From Rhynchosporium graminicola (taxonomy: Eukaryota; Ascomycota; Leotiomycetes; Helotiales; Ploettnerulaceae), in the NCBI GenBank assembly GCA_900074885.1, contig FJUW01000048.1, positions 372,001 through 436,000 on the forward strand: 64,000 bases of DNA, read 5' to 3'. Of the stretch, positions 23,067 through 34,941 are shown piece by piece. Positions within the stretch are counted from its first letter, which is position 1. Each line of letters starts with the position of its first letter. The notes under the pieces are model-generated. The model saw only the letters and a list, made by a program, of their open reading frames with translations. It was not told the origin of the DNA and ran no database searches. The position numbers and the translations under genes were made by a program.

Positions 23067-26000
23067 TCAAGCCATCCCACTCCGACAAAGCATGTAGACC
23101 CACTCACAATCTCCCTGCCTCGCCATCTGGAAGCATACCTTCCTGACCCTTCCACTCAGCCCTCCCCTGGCCGCAACCCTCCCGACTATCCCATCATCGT
23201 CAATAATATCTTCCCAGATGGATGCCACTACACCTCTCTGTCCCAGCTTACTGAAGCACTGCGCGCCTAGGACGCAATCCAATAGTACATTTGGAGGAGC
23301 TTGACCTTCGTCGGAGTTTTTATTTGGAATAGTGACCGTGATGCGTTTTTCAGGCCCATGATCCAAGGCGGAAGCTTGCCGCATGCCAGGTGGAGGAGCA
23401 GTTACAGTGAGTCGTGCACCACCGCGATCATCCCATTTATTGCACGTTAAGCCGATATACAGACGGATCTTGAGGTCTTGCCAGCCGAGATCGCGGACCG
23501 TGACGCCGTTGCTGAACATGCTCCCACTCGCCGCCAAACTAGGACTCCTCGTATGCGGTGGCGTGTTACCCGAATAGTCAGACGAGCTGTTCGACATTGG
23601 TCCATTGCAGCCTTGTTGTATAGAAGATTTGGAGATATTGAATATCCCACCAATGCCGAATCTCTTGACGGCTGAGATAGCAGAACTGAGACTACTGCTT
23701 TGCTCGCTATCTGTTGAGCTTTGTGGTGGTGCATTTCCATCTGCTCGTCTGAAGCTTTGTTTTTTAAGCAAGAAGCCGTGGCGACTTCCTGCTACGGCTT
23801 TCTCGTAAGCGCTGTTTTGCCCGTATGATGCGAACATGCGCTGCTGTTCCATCATCTTGAACTTCAAGTTCTCCATTCGTGCTTTATGGAGAGCGGCGTA
23901 GAGGGCGTCGCAGTCTTGTTGACTGAGAGTCCTGTAGCGGAGCGTGAGAGCAACGCCTTTCATGCGTGAACTTGCTGATGGTGGAGCCGTGATCTCGATG
24001 TCTATTCGTGTACTCTGGCGAAGATTGACATGTGGCGTGATGTCTTGTCCTACTAAAGGATCTGAACTTCTGCTGTGTTTCTTTGGGGAGGCTACGTCAG
24101 GACCCGTTGGAGAAGAGTGCACGGAGCTGAGATCGAAACACTCTACGCGTCCAGGTCCAACGACGACTGAACAAGGATCTGAATAAATGTCCTCCCATTT
24201 GCCCTTCTTGTCTGACCAAAGTGATACCATGGCAGCAATCCTATTCGTAGCAGTACTTGGTCTTGGGGGTGTGGGTCTGCCGATGAACGGTGACTGGGAA
24301 ACGGAATTCGATGGAGCTGGGCAGGCATTTGGCTGATTGTAGATTGATTCTGGACGGGATATCGGTAGCGTTGCAGCGTTTATTAGTGCTGTCTCATCGT
24401 CGGATAATAACTCGTCCAGTTCATCGGCTGACTCTTCGGAATCTTCTGAATAGGAGTCCGAGTCGGATTGCTCCGAAGAAGAAGATGTGCCCGAGGCGTC
24501 GGATGGTTGGTATTCATGCTTCAGCGGAGATGAAGTGCGACGATTTTTTCCACGTGGTGTCGGGGAGTCAAGAGGAGGTGTAATTTTGAGGCTGGGCGAA
24601 GGAGTCCTATGAGCTGGAGGAGGTGGTGGAGTATCCTCGTCTCGAGTTGGGGTGACCTTGTGGTATCTCTTCATGCTCTCCGGCTCCGGCCTCATCGCCT
24701 CTTTCAGAGGGGTGCTTGTTTTTTCCGATCTGGGGGATCGGAGCTTCGGTATATCGCGTAATATCATGCCAACATTCTCTTTGTCTTTCCAATCCGTAGT
24801 CGCAACCAGGTCATCCTCGTTCCGTGCTCCAGACATAACACAAGGTATAACACATACCTCGACATTCTTCCCCTGATATTTCGAAGGTCTTTGCCTTTGC
24901 GGAGTAGTCTGCCTCGATATGTGCAGAGCGAGAGGTTTCTTCCCCGCCTTTCTCATAGCATCATTCAGATCTTTAAAATCTAAGATACTGTACTCACCAA
25001 GCTCACTGATCTTATCTTCAGAGAATATCTGGTAAACAGTATGCATAAGTCCAGGTACACCACCAGAAATAGCTTCCTCAGCCTCTCGTCTTGGTCTCTC
25101 TCCAAGTGGTATATCGTCGTCCGTTTTGGATGCTTTTAATGCGCCTACAATGCTCCTGGTATCGTCTCCAGCTTCGGAAAGAACCATCTCCAGCTCGGGG
25201 TCGAGTTTTGACTTGTAATGTATGATTGGTGGCGGTACAGGAGTTGTACCGAGCTTCTCCAGCCATTCAGTAGCAACGTCCACCTCTTTGGCATCAATCA
25301 TGAAACTCTCCCTCCATTCCGAGCGTGTGCCGTCCTTGCCCCTAATCATAAGAACAAGCTCCGTGTCACTATCCCCCTTCCGAGCAGAGATCAAATTCAT
25401 AGATACAGGAGGGAAGAGGAGGAAATATTTCGTTCCGTCCGTCTGGCAAATCAGGACGTCGCCAGTATCTTTGCTATTGGACTCATTGATGCGAAGTGTC
25501 AATTCCACCTCACACTCCAGATGTTGACCATTCGAATGGATCATCTCAAATGAAAAAATATCTTTCATGTAAACTTGACGGTCGCGATTAATTGTGACAT
25601 CCTTGGTATGAGCCATTGTCTTCGGATCTCGAGCGCGGGAAGCATCTGTATTATTAGCACGTTGATCTTCTTTGCGAGCGACTTCCGCTCGAATTCGCTG
25701 CCGGCGGTATTTCTCGAGTTCCTCATAAGCATCCATGACATCTTTAGATGCTTTGGTGTGTAATATCTTTTCGAGACCCTGTATCATGTCAGAGGAGCTC
25801 AGCACCACAGAAGTAGGGACGACAAACCCTAGCAGCCTTTGCCAGGCCCTTGATACGAACCAAGGGTCTTTTCAACATATAGCCAACATCAGCTCTTTCA
25901 CCAGTATCACGAAGGACATCTCCATGCTTATCGATCCTCATTTTATCAGGGTCATGATTCTCAACTGAAGAGGAAGTGCGTGATGCAGGAGCCAAATTTA

Positions 26001-28941
26001 CAACCACATCTCCGAAGCCTGAGCGCCAAGCTCGTAGGTAATCTTCGTACGTCTTGCACGCAGATTGAGCCCAGCGAAGAAAGTCGTCCTGGCTAGTGAG
26101 AGGAATGCGTTTGTGGAGTCTCTTGAGACGTTCCAGGGCGACGCCCATGTCAACGATGGGTTTGGTGAATGATATGTCGGTGCCACTGGGATCGAAGAGC
26201 CCTGCTGCGACAGCCGAGTCTGATTTTGACAAGACACATGTAAGTAGCACAGGAATAACTCCATCGACTAAAGTGTTCAGCTCTCGCATGTACTTGGTTT
26301 CATCTTCGGCTAGCTCCTTCATCAGGTCTCGGACTGTAGCTGTATCGAGGTTGGTTCTTGTCGTTCGAATACTGCGCGCTGACTTGATACTGTGCCCTCG
26401 ACCAGGCAATTCGGCGTCAGGAAGAGAAAGCATCGATACTAGATCAGAGTGCTTTGTCAGGCGTCTCTTGAGTCCATCTTTGCTACCAGTTGAGGCTTTG
26501 CTATGGCGTGAGAGACTCGAACCTGTTGTACCGGTAAGTACACTTTCTTGAGTGACTGTTGTGTGAGAAACTTCTGAACCGGTGGAGGTCTCTGTAAGCG
26601 AGGACTCGGAAGAGAGCGTAGTGAATGTGTCGATAGAAGCAATCGTAGATAGCCTATGCCCTCCAGTAGTGGGTGCTAATCGTCTGGGAATAGATAGTGG
26701 CGCTCGAGATGACCTCGTTTGTTCGAAAACGGGCTTGTCCTGAGCTCGAGGATTTTCTTTTGGTGGCGGATCCTCAGGGACAGATTCCAGATCTCTAGGT
26801 CTGTACTCCTCCGCTTGATTGACATCTTTCTCCCTCAACCCAATAAAATCGAACGGACTAGGAGCAGATTTTCCCATTGAAGATTCGCCCTTGAAAGCTT
26901 CAATTACAGCTTCTTTAAGTGACAGCTTCCACGTCGATTTTGACGAAGATATATTGCGCGTGGCAGCGCTCCTTTTAAGAGCAGATGGAGAAGCGGGTGG
27001 CGATATTTCCATACTAGGTAGAGCATCACGATTTCGGTGCTTAATGTGCAGTGGCTCGGGCAGTAGCTCTTCCTCCTCTAGTGATTTCCGCTTGCGCCTC
27101 GGGCTTCTAGCCTCAGTATTTTCAACATCTCGTTCGAGGCCCTTTTCTGCCCGGTCTTCCTCCTTATAAGTCCGGACCCGCGAGACAGGAGTCGCAGTCA
27201 CTTCAGAACCAGCTACCTTGGGGGTAGGACCATCAACAAATGGGTCCACCGTTCCATTGAGCCACGAGTCGATGCTAGGAGGTTGATTTGTTCCTCCCCT
27301 TGGTGGTTCGGCTTTGTCATGCATCATCTTCTTGCCTTCTGTATACACTCTTTTGAGCACCTTGGGCACAGCAGCAAAACTTGGATTTCGTTTCGGTTCG
27401 GGTCGTCTCATCGTGCCTGCTTCAGCACCTACAGGTAGTTCCAAAGAATTAAAGGCTGAATTACCGAAGGGTATTTCATCCATTGATTCAGGAGGAGTGA
27501 ATGATTTCCGACCCTGGTCTCTTGAGCCTTTTCGAGTTGGTGTTACATATGAGTAATCATCTTCTTCATCCTGGTGAGACGTAGCACGAGTGACTCTAGA
27601 TTTGCCATCGGATTCTGACGAAGGCGTAACATGAGAGTTGCTCTTTCTCCTGAGCTTTATCGTCGAAGATTCACCCTCGGATTTTGGTCGTCTCTTGCCC
27701 CCATCTTTTCGAATCGCCTTTACTCTAAGCTCAGACTGTGGCGAGGTGTCTCTTGAAGGTCGTACTCTGATCCCATCGTCGTTTGGACTCATTTTCGAGG
27801 CAGTCACCCGGATGCCATCATCGTAAAAATTTGACACCCTAGAGCTTCCTTCCATGGTGGCAGACGACTTCCGGTCTTCTCTCTTCGGCCTATCCTTCGA
27901 AGGCTTAATCCTGATCCCATCATCCCCTGAAGTCGACCTCAACGGCCTCACTCGAATTCCATCATCGAAAGGTTCATGTTTCGAAACCTTCGTACTCCTC
28001 GGACTTTCCGTCGTCTGTCTTGAAGGTTTTCTACTTTCAGGCGATTCCTCCTGCTGTTCCCACTCCTGCGCCTTGCGACTTCTGCTCCTAGGTTTTGGCT
28101 TCTCAAGTACGATTTCCGGTTCCACATGCTCGGTTCTCCTGACCCAGTCTTCAATCTTCTTCTCGACTGGTGGATTGATCGCTGTGGCCTGCAAGAAGTT
28201 CTTCGGGATATTGTTTCCTTTCCTCGGCGGGCTCTTAGTCCTCCAATGGCCATCACTAATGACCCTCTTCTTCGGCGCCAAACTCTTCGCCCTGGCTCTC
28301 TCGGCATCTCCATTATTTCTTCCCCTCACACATCTAAACTCATCCTCCTCCTCATCAACTTCCTCCCGCACCCTTTCCTTCCTCCTCGCAGGTGTAGGTC
28401 GTTTTGGCGTCGACCTTACAAGCTTCTCCTTCTCTTGGACAACCACAACCTCAAGCTCACTATCCGTCTCGTATTCCACCACAATCTCCTCAGCCTTCTG
28501 TCCCCTCCCAGCCCCCGCGCTAGCTTTCTGCCATTCCTTAACTCTCTCCTGCACTTTCCCCGGTGGCTGCACCTTCGCCACAACCTCAGCGCGCATTTCC
28601 TTCTTCACGAGATCAAGACTCTTCCTCCTAGCCATTCGCTGCCGCGCAGGACTCGGTCGACCAAGCAGGAAATCGCCAAGGAGTGTTGGTTCATTGACTC
28701 TGCGCGCGCGAGCCGGCGCAGAGGCTGGGGTCTTCTGTGCATTCCCGTTGTTGTTTGTAGTTTGGGCGGGGGTTTTACGCAGAGGCGTTCGTGGAGTGAA
28801 AGGTTTGCGGGGGGTATTGATGGTTCGTTTTGGCGTGTTTGCATTATTGAGTCTTCGTTTCGCGGCGCCGTTTGGAGAGGATGTATCGTAATTGTCATTT
28901 TCGCTTTGCTGGTCAGAGGAATCTGCGGGTGGTTTGACCAT
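23067..28941 (-). CDS. Rho-GEF-like protein with DH and PH-type domains
   Basis: Two exons, 28941-25828 and 25778-23067, joined by a 49-bp intron (25827-25779: GTTTGT donor, CTGAC branch, ATACAG acceptor), giving 1,941 residues. Read without the intron the locus splits into two frames, so naive gene calling would make two genes. The start is ATG at 28941 (MVKPPADSSDQQ); the frame upstream is probably leader plus a UTR intron (GTGAGG to TTCCAG). The N-terminal 870 residues are disordered and basic, with four DDGIRV/DDGIRI repeats. A DBL-homology-like segment follows (about 872-1085; DLMKELAEDETKYMRELNTL and YMLKRPLVRIKGLAKAAR), then a PH-like domain (about 1090-1215) and Ser/Pro-rich linkers; the C-terminus (GWQDLKIRLYIGLTCNKWDD onwards) is conserved-looking. 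Such proteins would activate Rho GTPases in polarity. Fungal homologues have often been labelled SRm160/300-like; GEF activity is inference. Confidence 0.82.
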
Positions 28942-31900
28942 TGTCTGGAACAGTAAGATCAGCAAGTGTACATTCCTCACCGAAAGCGCTTTACCCTGGT
29001 GCGGAATATCAGGTTGTTGGTTGGGAGCTTGAACCCATTTCCTTTCGCAGCAACAAAACAACATCAACAACCCCAGATGCCGAAGCGCAATTACTTTGCC
29101 TTGTAAGATAGAAATGCGAAAAGAACCTACCTCAAACCTTCATCGAATCCAACCTCACAACATCAGTCTCTTCCCTCACCACAACAGTCAACTCGGCCGT
29201 CATAAGCATGTGAACATCGGTATTGCCTTCCGTCTTTCTCTGTGTTTGATCCGCCCTATCATCCAACGAACTCCTTGCCAATCCTCCCACAATTCGGAAG
29301 CTGGAATCCAGGCAGGATTAATGTGATGCGATTGATGTGCTGGAATGACGATGCACCGCTGCCGTTCTTTTTCAATGTTACGCAGATCCAGATCTCACCT
29401 AGCCACAACTCAGCCCAGTACAGTACATACAAGCTACCGAGCTTCCCATTGGCTGGTGGGATTGTTCGCCTGTTGGGGTAGCAACATAAAAGCTGCGACT
29501 TTTTGCAAAATGATGGAACATCAAATGAATTCGTGTATAACACGTCACTTCCCGTCTGTATTACGAAAAGAGCGAAGGGAAATAATTTAAAATGAGCAGA
29601 GTGAGTCAACCATGCATTCTGTTAAGTTGTTATTCTCACGAGTATAGGAGAGGAAGAGACAGAGACAATGAATCCCATCAAACAACAGGTTTTCGCCAGC
29701 GTAGCATCCACCTTTGTTTTGTTTATATATCACAACAGCCCTTCTATATCAAAATGCCAACTTTGTCAAGGTACATCCCTTTAACAGTCATCGCCAACGA
29801 TAACACTATCCCTTTAGCTGTTTATCTTCTGCCGACGCAAGCGATACTACTTTTCATCTACCTAAGCATATCCATATTCTCGACATTTATCACTTCTTGA
29901 CCTAGCAAATATTCATAGTCCGAACCCCATCGTAAACAACCCGAGGTCTTTGTAATCCATCCAACACCATGTATTGACACTATCATAGCAAAGTTTCACT
30001 ATGAAAGAGAGAAAGAGAGAAAGAGAGAAAGAAAGAAAGAGAGAAAGAAAGGAAGAAAGAAAGAAAGAAATAATGTCTCTGTACTAGTCGTAGAATACGA
30101 GACTGGTCAGCCCGTTACTTCACTCTTCGTACTCTGTGCGGCGGGCCTGAGCGAGATCGTCGAGTATCAAGATCTGTTGTGATCGTATCATCGAGTGGTG
30201 TACCAAGATCTCTTTGTATAGAGCTTGAAGACATGCCGCTGCCAGTCGATCACCAACTCACTCACACTCACACTCACCAACTCACCAAAGGTTATCCCGA
30301 GCTCAAGAAACCACGCATCAGCTAAATCCAATCCCCTCCCATCCTCTCACCAAGCGTACTCCCGCAAATCCAGGACCATACCTTCCTTCCTTACCTAGTC
30401 ACGATTGAACATATCCCACTCAAACGACAACAGTATGTCACCAACTCATACAATTACCACTCATCCTATTCTCAGCCCACCTAACCATGTGAAAGACAAC
30501 AGAAAGCAATCCACACCCCAGCCAAGACACCTCGAACACCTTCCCCAAGCTCAAAGCTCCAGCTTCCCTTCCATGCCATTTCGTCTCCTCCACACAAGCT
30601 CGAGTCACAATCCCAACTCCCAATCCACAAGCCCTGCCCTGGACTCCGAGCCTGCACCTACCTGCAATATCTTAATCTTACCTGCCAGCCCAAACCACAA
30701 TTCCCAACTCCTAAACCACAAAGTCCATCCCGTCCGTCCCTGCCCTGCCCTGCCCTGGCTCCCGGTGTGCAGTAATTACCGTCACACCAAAGATTCAACC
30801 CGTTGGGAATCAACTCATAGTTCCATAAGTATAGGACGAATCTATCTAAATATTTGATCAAACAACTGCTCTGCCTCCGTTGAGTATACTGACGTTCTCA
30901 AGTAGACTTTTGATTCGAGACTTGTATTGCCAAAAGTGTATTGTAAAGGGCATCTTCATTGGCTTTTCCGCATTCTCGCCTGTTTGGCGTGTCGGTAATT
31001 ATGTATGTATGTATCTACACCGGGAGGGAGGGACCGCCCCCCGTCCAGTCCACACCACCCTCCCTAAAGGAACAAGAAACCACCCCACCTGCATGCAAGT
31101 GAGTAAAAAGCTGGCACAACCAATCACATACACATACACATCCCACGCGGACGGGTCCGGTCTTGATGATCCCATCTCCCATTTCCCAAAATACCTTCCC
31201 TCCCATTCCCACATCTCCACACTCCTTCATACCTACAGTACCAAGCACGAAAGACCAAACCAAATGGTCTCGTACCAGATAAATTAGCTAGCAATACATA
31301 CTTGTAGAGTCCATCCATCCATCACATCTTATCAATCCAATCCACTCACTCACTCTATCATTACACAACACAACACTATACACCACAAAACTTCAAAACA
31401 GCCGGCATTCTAAACTTCAAACTCAGCTCGGCTCAGCTCCGAACGGTTGGTACTAATTGACTTCGTGAGGGGGAAACGTGAAAGTTGCCATGGATCGCCG
31501 TGATAGCATTTACCGAGTAGAGTACGTACCTTCCCCCTAATCCGATTGCCTGGTTATAGAAAGTAACCGATAAACTGTAAGCTGGTGGAGATCATTTGGT
31601 GCGAACATAATCATTTGACTTTATTTTCTTCCTAGTCTGAGTTTACAGTTTGGAATGAACGGAGTATCAGATAACAGTTTGTCTCTCCATCCTCAGCTAC
31701 ACTCACCGATCATCTGGCCTCGCATGCTATTCTTAGGTACCGAGGTAATCTAGGCAATTCTCGAAAATTATAGTATTGGAAATCGTCGCTTGGATGCTCT
31801 ACGCAGAATGCAAATGCTAGTATACAAAAAGGAAGCCACTGGAAAGAATGATAGCCTGCCGCGAACAATGCGTCTAAAGAATGGCAATCGTCTGGCGCTG

Positions 31901-32210
31901 TCTAGGACATCTTAGCATCCCAAGACCATCCAATCCTTGGAGTTGATGCCAGGTTTGCTGTGAATGCTGTGGTGTGCCCATCTTATGTACAAACCCGCAT
32001 CCCTGTCAATTGTTTCTGTCGATGTTGTTCGTTCGCTCGCTCGCTGTCTCGCACACTCCGCAACCACGTTATATCGATCTATTCATCTGCATGCAGTCGC
32101 TAGTGAAAAGTGCTGATCTTGAATCGCCAAATGTTTGTTGAAAGCCGCCTCTGTAAGCTCGTAAATGCGGGGTATATAAAAGCTTCCCTTCGCACATGCG
32201 CTCACATCCT
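28942..32210. other. Long intergenic region, no supported gene
   Basis: About 3.3 kb. The left end is the leader and promoter of the minus-strand GEF gene. Further right are many short frames without coding character, C/A-rich stretches (30400-31300), and a purine tract described separately. No RNA gene was recognised. A non-coding RNA or long promoter is possible but unsupported. Confidence 0.4.
30003..30070 (+). repeat. 68-bp polypurine GA/GAAA tract
   Basis: An almost uninterrupted run of GAAA and GAGA units. Such mirror-symmetric homopurine runs can form triplex DNA and are usually length-variable. Confidence 0.85.
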
Positions 32211-33275
32211 CTACAACTCCTTTTTCGACCCCTTCGCATTTCCATTGGTGCCCTTCTTCGATGCCGAAGTCAGCTTCTCATAAGCCGCGAATGTGCGTGC
32301 GATGGTTCGGACGCTGTCGAACAGCAACACTGGTCTAAGATTAGCCGTGTTCGCGGCACAATTCCACACATCACAAAACTTACACCCAGGAACAATCATC
32401 CAAATGAAGTTCACAGCAAAGAAGTATACCCAGAAGTACAGGAACTCTGGACGACTGTACGCAGCCGAGTTATAGTAGTGGTCGAAAAGAGCTGTGGCGT
32501 AGTAAAGAACCAATCCGTACATTTGTCCAACGCCGACGATGATTGCGAGAGGATGTCTGAGCGGGTTACCAGAGATAATGAAGTAGGCGACGAAAAGGCA
32601 CATTGGGCCCCAGACCCACTATTACACCGACAAATGATTAGCCACTTGTCATTTAGGAGTTATGGGGAGGGTCGAGGGACGAACAGCAGTCCAAGACTCC
32701 ATGCATAGCACGAAAGGATCAGAAACCAAGTATCTCGAATCCGACAGCGCGTATTCCTTCCATAGCTGACCAAACAGGTCTTGTGCCGGTGCCATACGGG
32801 TGTGGTTTAAAGAGAAGTAGCCCTCGAAGCAGAGATGGATCAGACCAGCTACACGAGTCGAAACGTTAGCACATATCTCCAGTTGGCCTCTCATCTCCCC
32901 AATTCGCCGCTTCTCCGCCCGTGTCTTCGTTCACCCTCGGCTCCAGACACGTAGAATCAAAACTTGCCACCAAAAAGATATTCGGAATTGCCAGTGAGCA
33001 ACCGTGGGGAAGAACGTACAAATCACATACCACCAAATGGCAGCCTTATCCTTCCCATGGAGATTAGGGCGGAATTTCTGAACCAGAAACCTGGTGGTGC
33101 CAATGATGGTAAGAATGCCCGCCACGAATAGGCTCAAAATCCACCCCGTACTCGATTCGTTGGCTAGGTAGGCTGCGATTTCGACTTCGAGAGGGTAGAA
33201 AGGGTGGAAACCCGTCAATGGGGACGAGGCGTTCATAGCGGAAGCAACCGCGGAAGCCATCTTTGCCTGAGCCAT
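32211..33275 (-). CDS. EBP-type sterol delta(8)-delta(7) isomerase (EXPERA domain)
   Basis: Three exons: 33275-33020, 32848-32685, 32618-32211; introns 171 bp (GTACGT...GTGTAG) and 66 bp (GTTCGT...AATAG); 275 residues. Start is ATG opening MAQAKMASAVASAMNASS; further upstream only a TTG keeps frame. Emopamil-binding-protein family enzymes move the sterol C8=C9 double bond to C7=C8 in the ER membrane during sterol synthesis. The catalytic landmarks are intact: HLCFEGYF (His90, Glu94), CMESWTAWVWGP (Glu136, Thr139) formed exactly across the second intron, and VNFIWMIVPG (Asn and Trp of the third motif). Four to five hydrophobic segments are evident. The C-terminus is Lys-rich, ending KGSKKEL, compatible with ER residence. 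Fungi normally use the unrelated Erg2 for this step, so this may be a second isomerase, an EBP-like lipid protein, or act on other sterols. Confidence 0.88.
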
Positions 33276-34941
33276 TTCGTGATTTGTTGGATGTAGCAAG
33301 TTGGTTCAGGTTTGTAGATGAGCCTGGTTCCTAGTTGTCGTGCAAAGTGGTCAATTGAGCGATGCAATTGAATGTCCAGCTCTGATCCCTTTAAGCGATG
33401 TAAAAAGCGAAAGGGGGGTGAGGGGAGAGACGAAGTTATACCTCCAATTTATCAGGAGCGAGCGAGGAAGGAGCGATCAAAGGGAGTAAAGAAGGTTGGT
33501 GTTGGGAAGGGAAAGTGGGCATCAAGCTCGTCTCGTTTCGTCCCATCCCAAAAGCCACGACAGCACCAGCGTAATATAAGTCGGTCCAACACCAGCCAGC
33601 CAGCTGCGCAGCACGGCCAAGCGCATTTAGAACTTCCGTCAGAAAGCGGTCTGCCATGTTCGAGCTACCAGCCTCCCCAATTAACGAACGATCTTGGCCT
33701 GTCTCGTTTGGTGTGGTTTAGTGGTTCCTGCCTGATAGTACGAAGTACTTCGTATAAAACGTAAAACGGGAGCTAACGCACATGCGGCGTAAACGCGCGC
33801 TCGGCATGCAATTTAAGCTACTGGACCCCGGAGAGACCCAGTTTTACAGTAATGTAGTGTAAATCGCCATAGTTCTAGGGTGGACCCCTAAGCTCGAGAG
33901 CCTGCAGGATCAGGAGCCCCAGCTCGCTTATAGACTCTAGCTGTAGCTTCATTTATTGGTCCCTGTGGGGGTAAGGAGCTCCAAAAGGCCCTGGATAACT
34001 GGCTTAGACTAGACTACTTGATGCTCGTACATCGCTAGGCCGATTTGGACCTGTTGCTTGCAGGAGGCCTGGTGGAGATATCCTGCTTGTGAGATCTATG
34101 ACGAGTATCAAGTAAGTGATAGAGCATCTGGTGATCAGTTACGTTGTGGTATTGGCTCCAGTAGATTCCGTATTATGTATGGAGTAGACTTTCCACTCTG
34201 TAATTGAGACTTTCTCCTGAGCCGGGACAGAAACAGCTAAGGGGGGGATGGACATTTGTACCAGACGTTGGGTTTTGAATACGAAAACGAAAAATGATGG
34301 ATTTCCAGGGTACGTATACAATAGTGTGAAGACGAAGTTCTGACCCCTAGGAGGCCCGACCGGCCTGCCCCTCGCGATCTCAAATAATTGCGAGGTAAAG
34401 GTGTCTTTGATCGAAAAGAGGAGCTTTGGCCCTGACTCGGTAAAGTATAAAATCTGCAACTGTCGGACAATCGGTCCCGACTAAATTCACCTACCTCCTG
34501 GCCATAGGTAGTACTAATCGCACCTGGCCTCAATATCCTTTCCCCTTTCTGTGAACTGCTGTGCTTGGACAATTCGTATCTCTTAAACAGGCTTGCTACA
34601 AACTTACCGTAAGCCAACGAGGGGATCTATTCAAATCAACCTTGAAATATCTCCAGTATTGAAATACCATGGCGCAGTTGCTTTTTCTTGATCGGGAGGA
34701 TTCCTATGACCTCGACCCTCGACCACTTCTGGATACGAGGATTAGCGAATCCGGAACACCGACCAGACAACCGCTCCTCTGAAAAGACCCTGGGGTGAGC
34801 AGACGCAGACGCATGGCCGCAGCCTGTTCTGTGCAACGCAACGTAAGATACAGAACGACAGCACCAATCGAGATTCAGGAACCAATTCGTCTAGGTTGAC
34901 ACGACGAGTCAGCGATCGTAATTTCCCAGCCAGGCAAGGCA
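33276..34941. other. Intergenic region with possible repeat relic
   Basis: About 1.7 kb. The left 150 bp are the promoter of the isomerase gene. From about 33730 to 34130 the sequence is unusually rich in CTAG, TAGACT and TAGCTA-type words, suggesting an old RIP-touched repeat fragment, but I cannot name it. Short minus-strand frames at 34139-34617 have no recognisable product. Confidence 0.35.

Noticed and set aside
25790..25930. Frameshift or a 77-nt intron within the DH domain as explanation for two GEF frames
   Set aside because: The 77-nt alternative would delete the conserved YMLKRPLVRIK helix; the 49-bp GTTTGT-CTGAC-ACAG intron keeps it and the frame.
27854..28956. Long plus-strand frames of 276-345 codons
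   Set aside because: They lie antisense to the GEF exon, have Ser/Leu/Phe-rich composition typical of the complement of an Arg/Lys/Glu-rich coding strand, and no own start context.
30405..31287. Two plus-strand frames of 135-150 codons
   Set aside because: C/A-rich composition without motifs; likely non-coding leader-like sequence.
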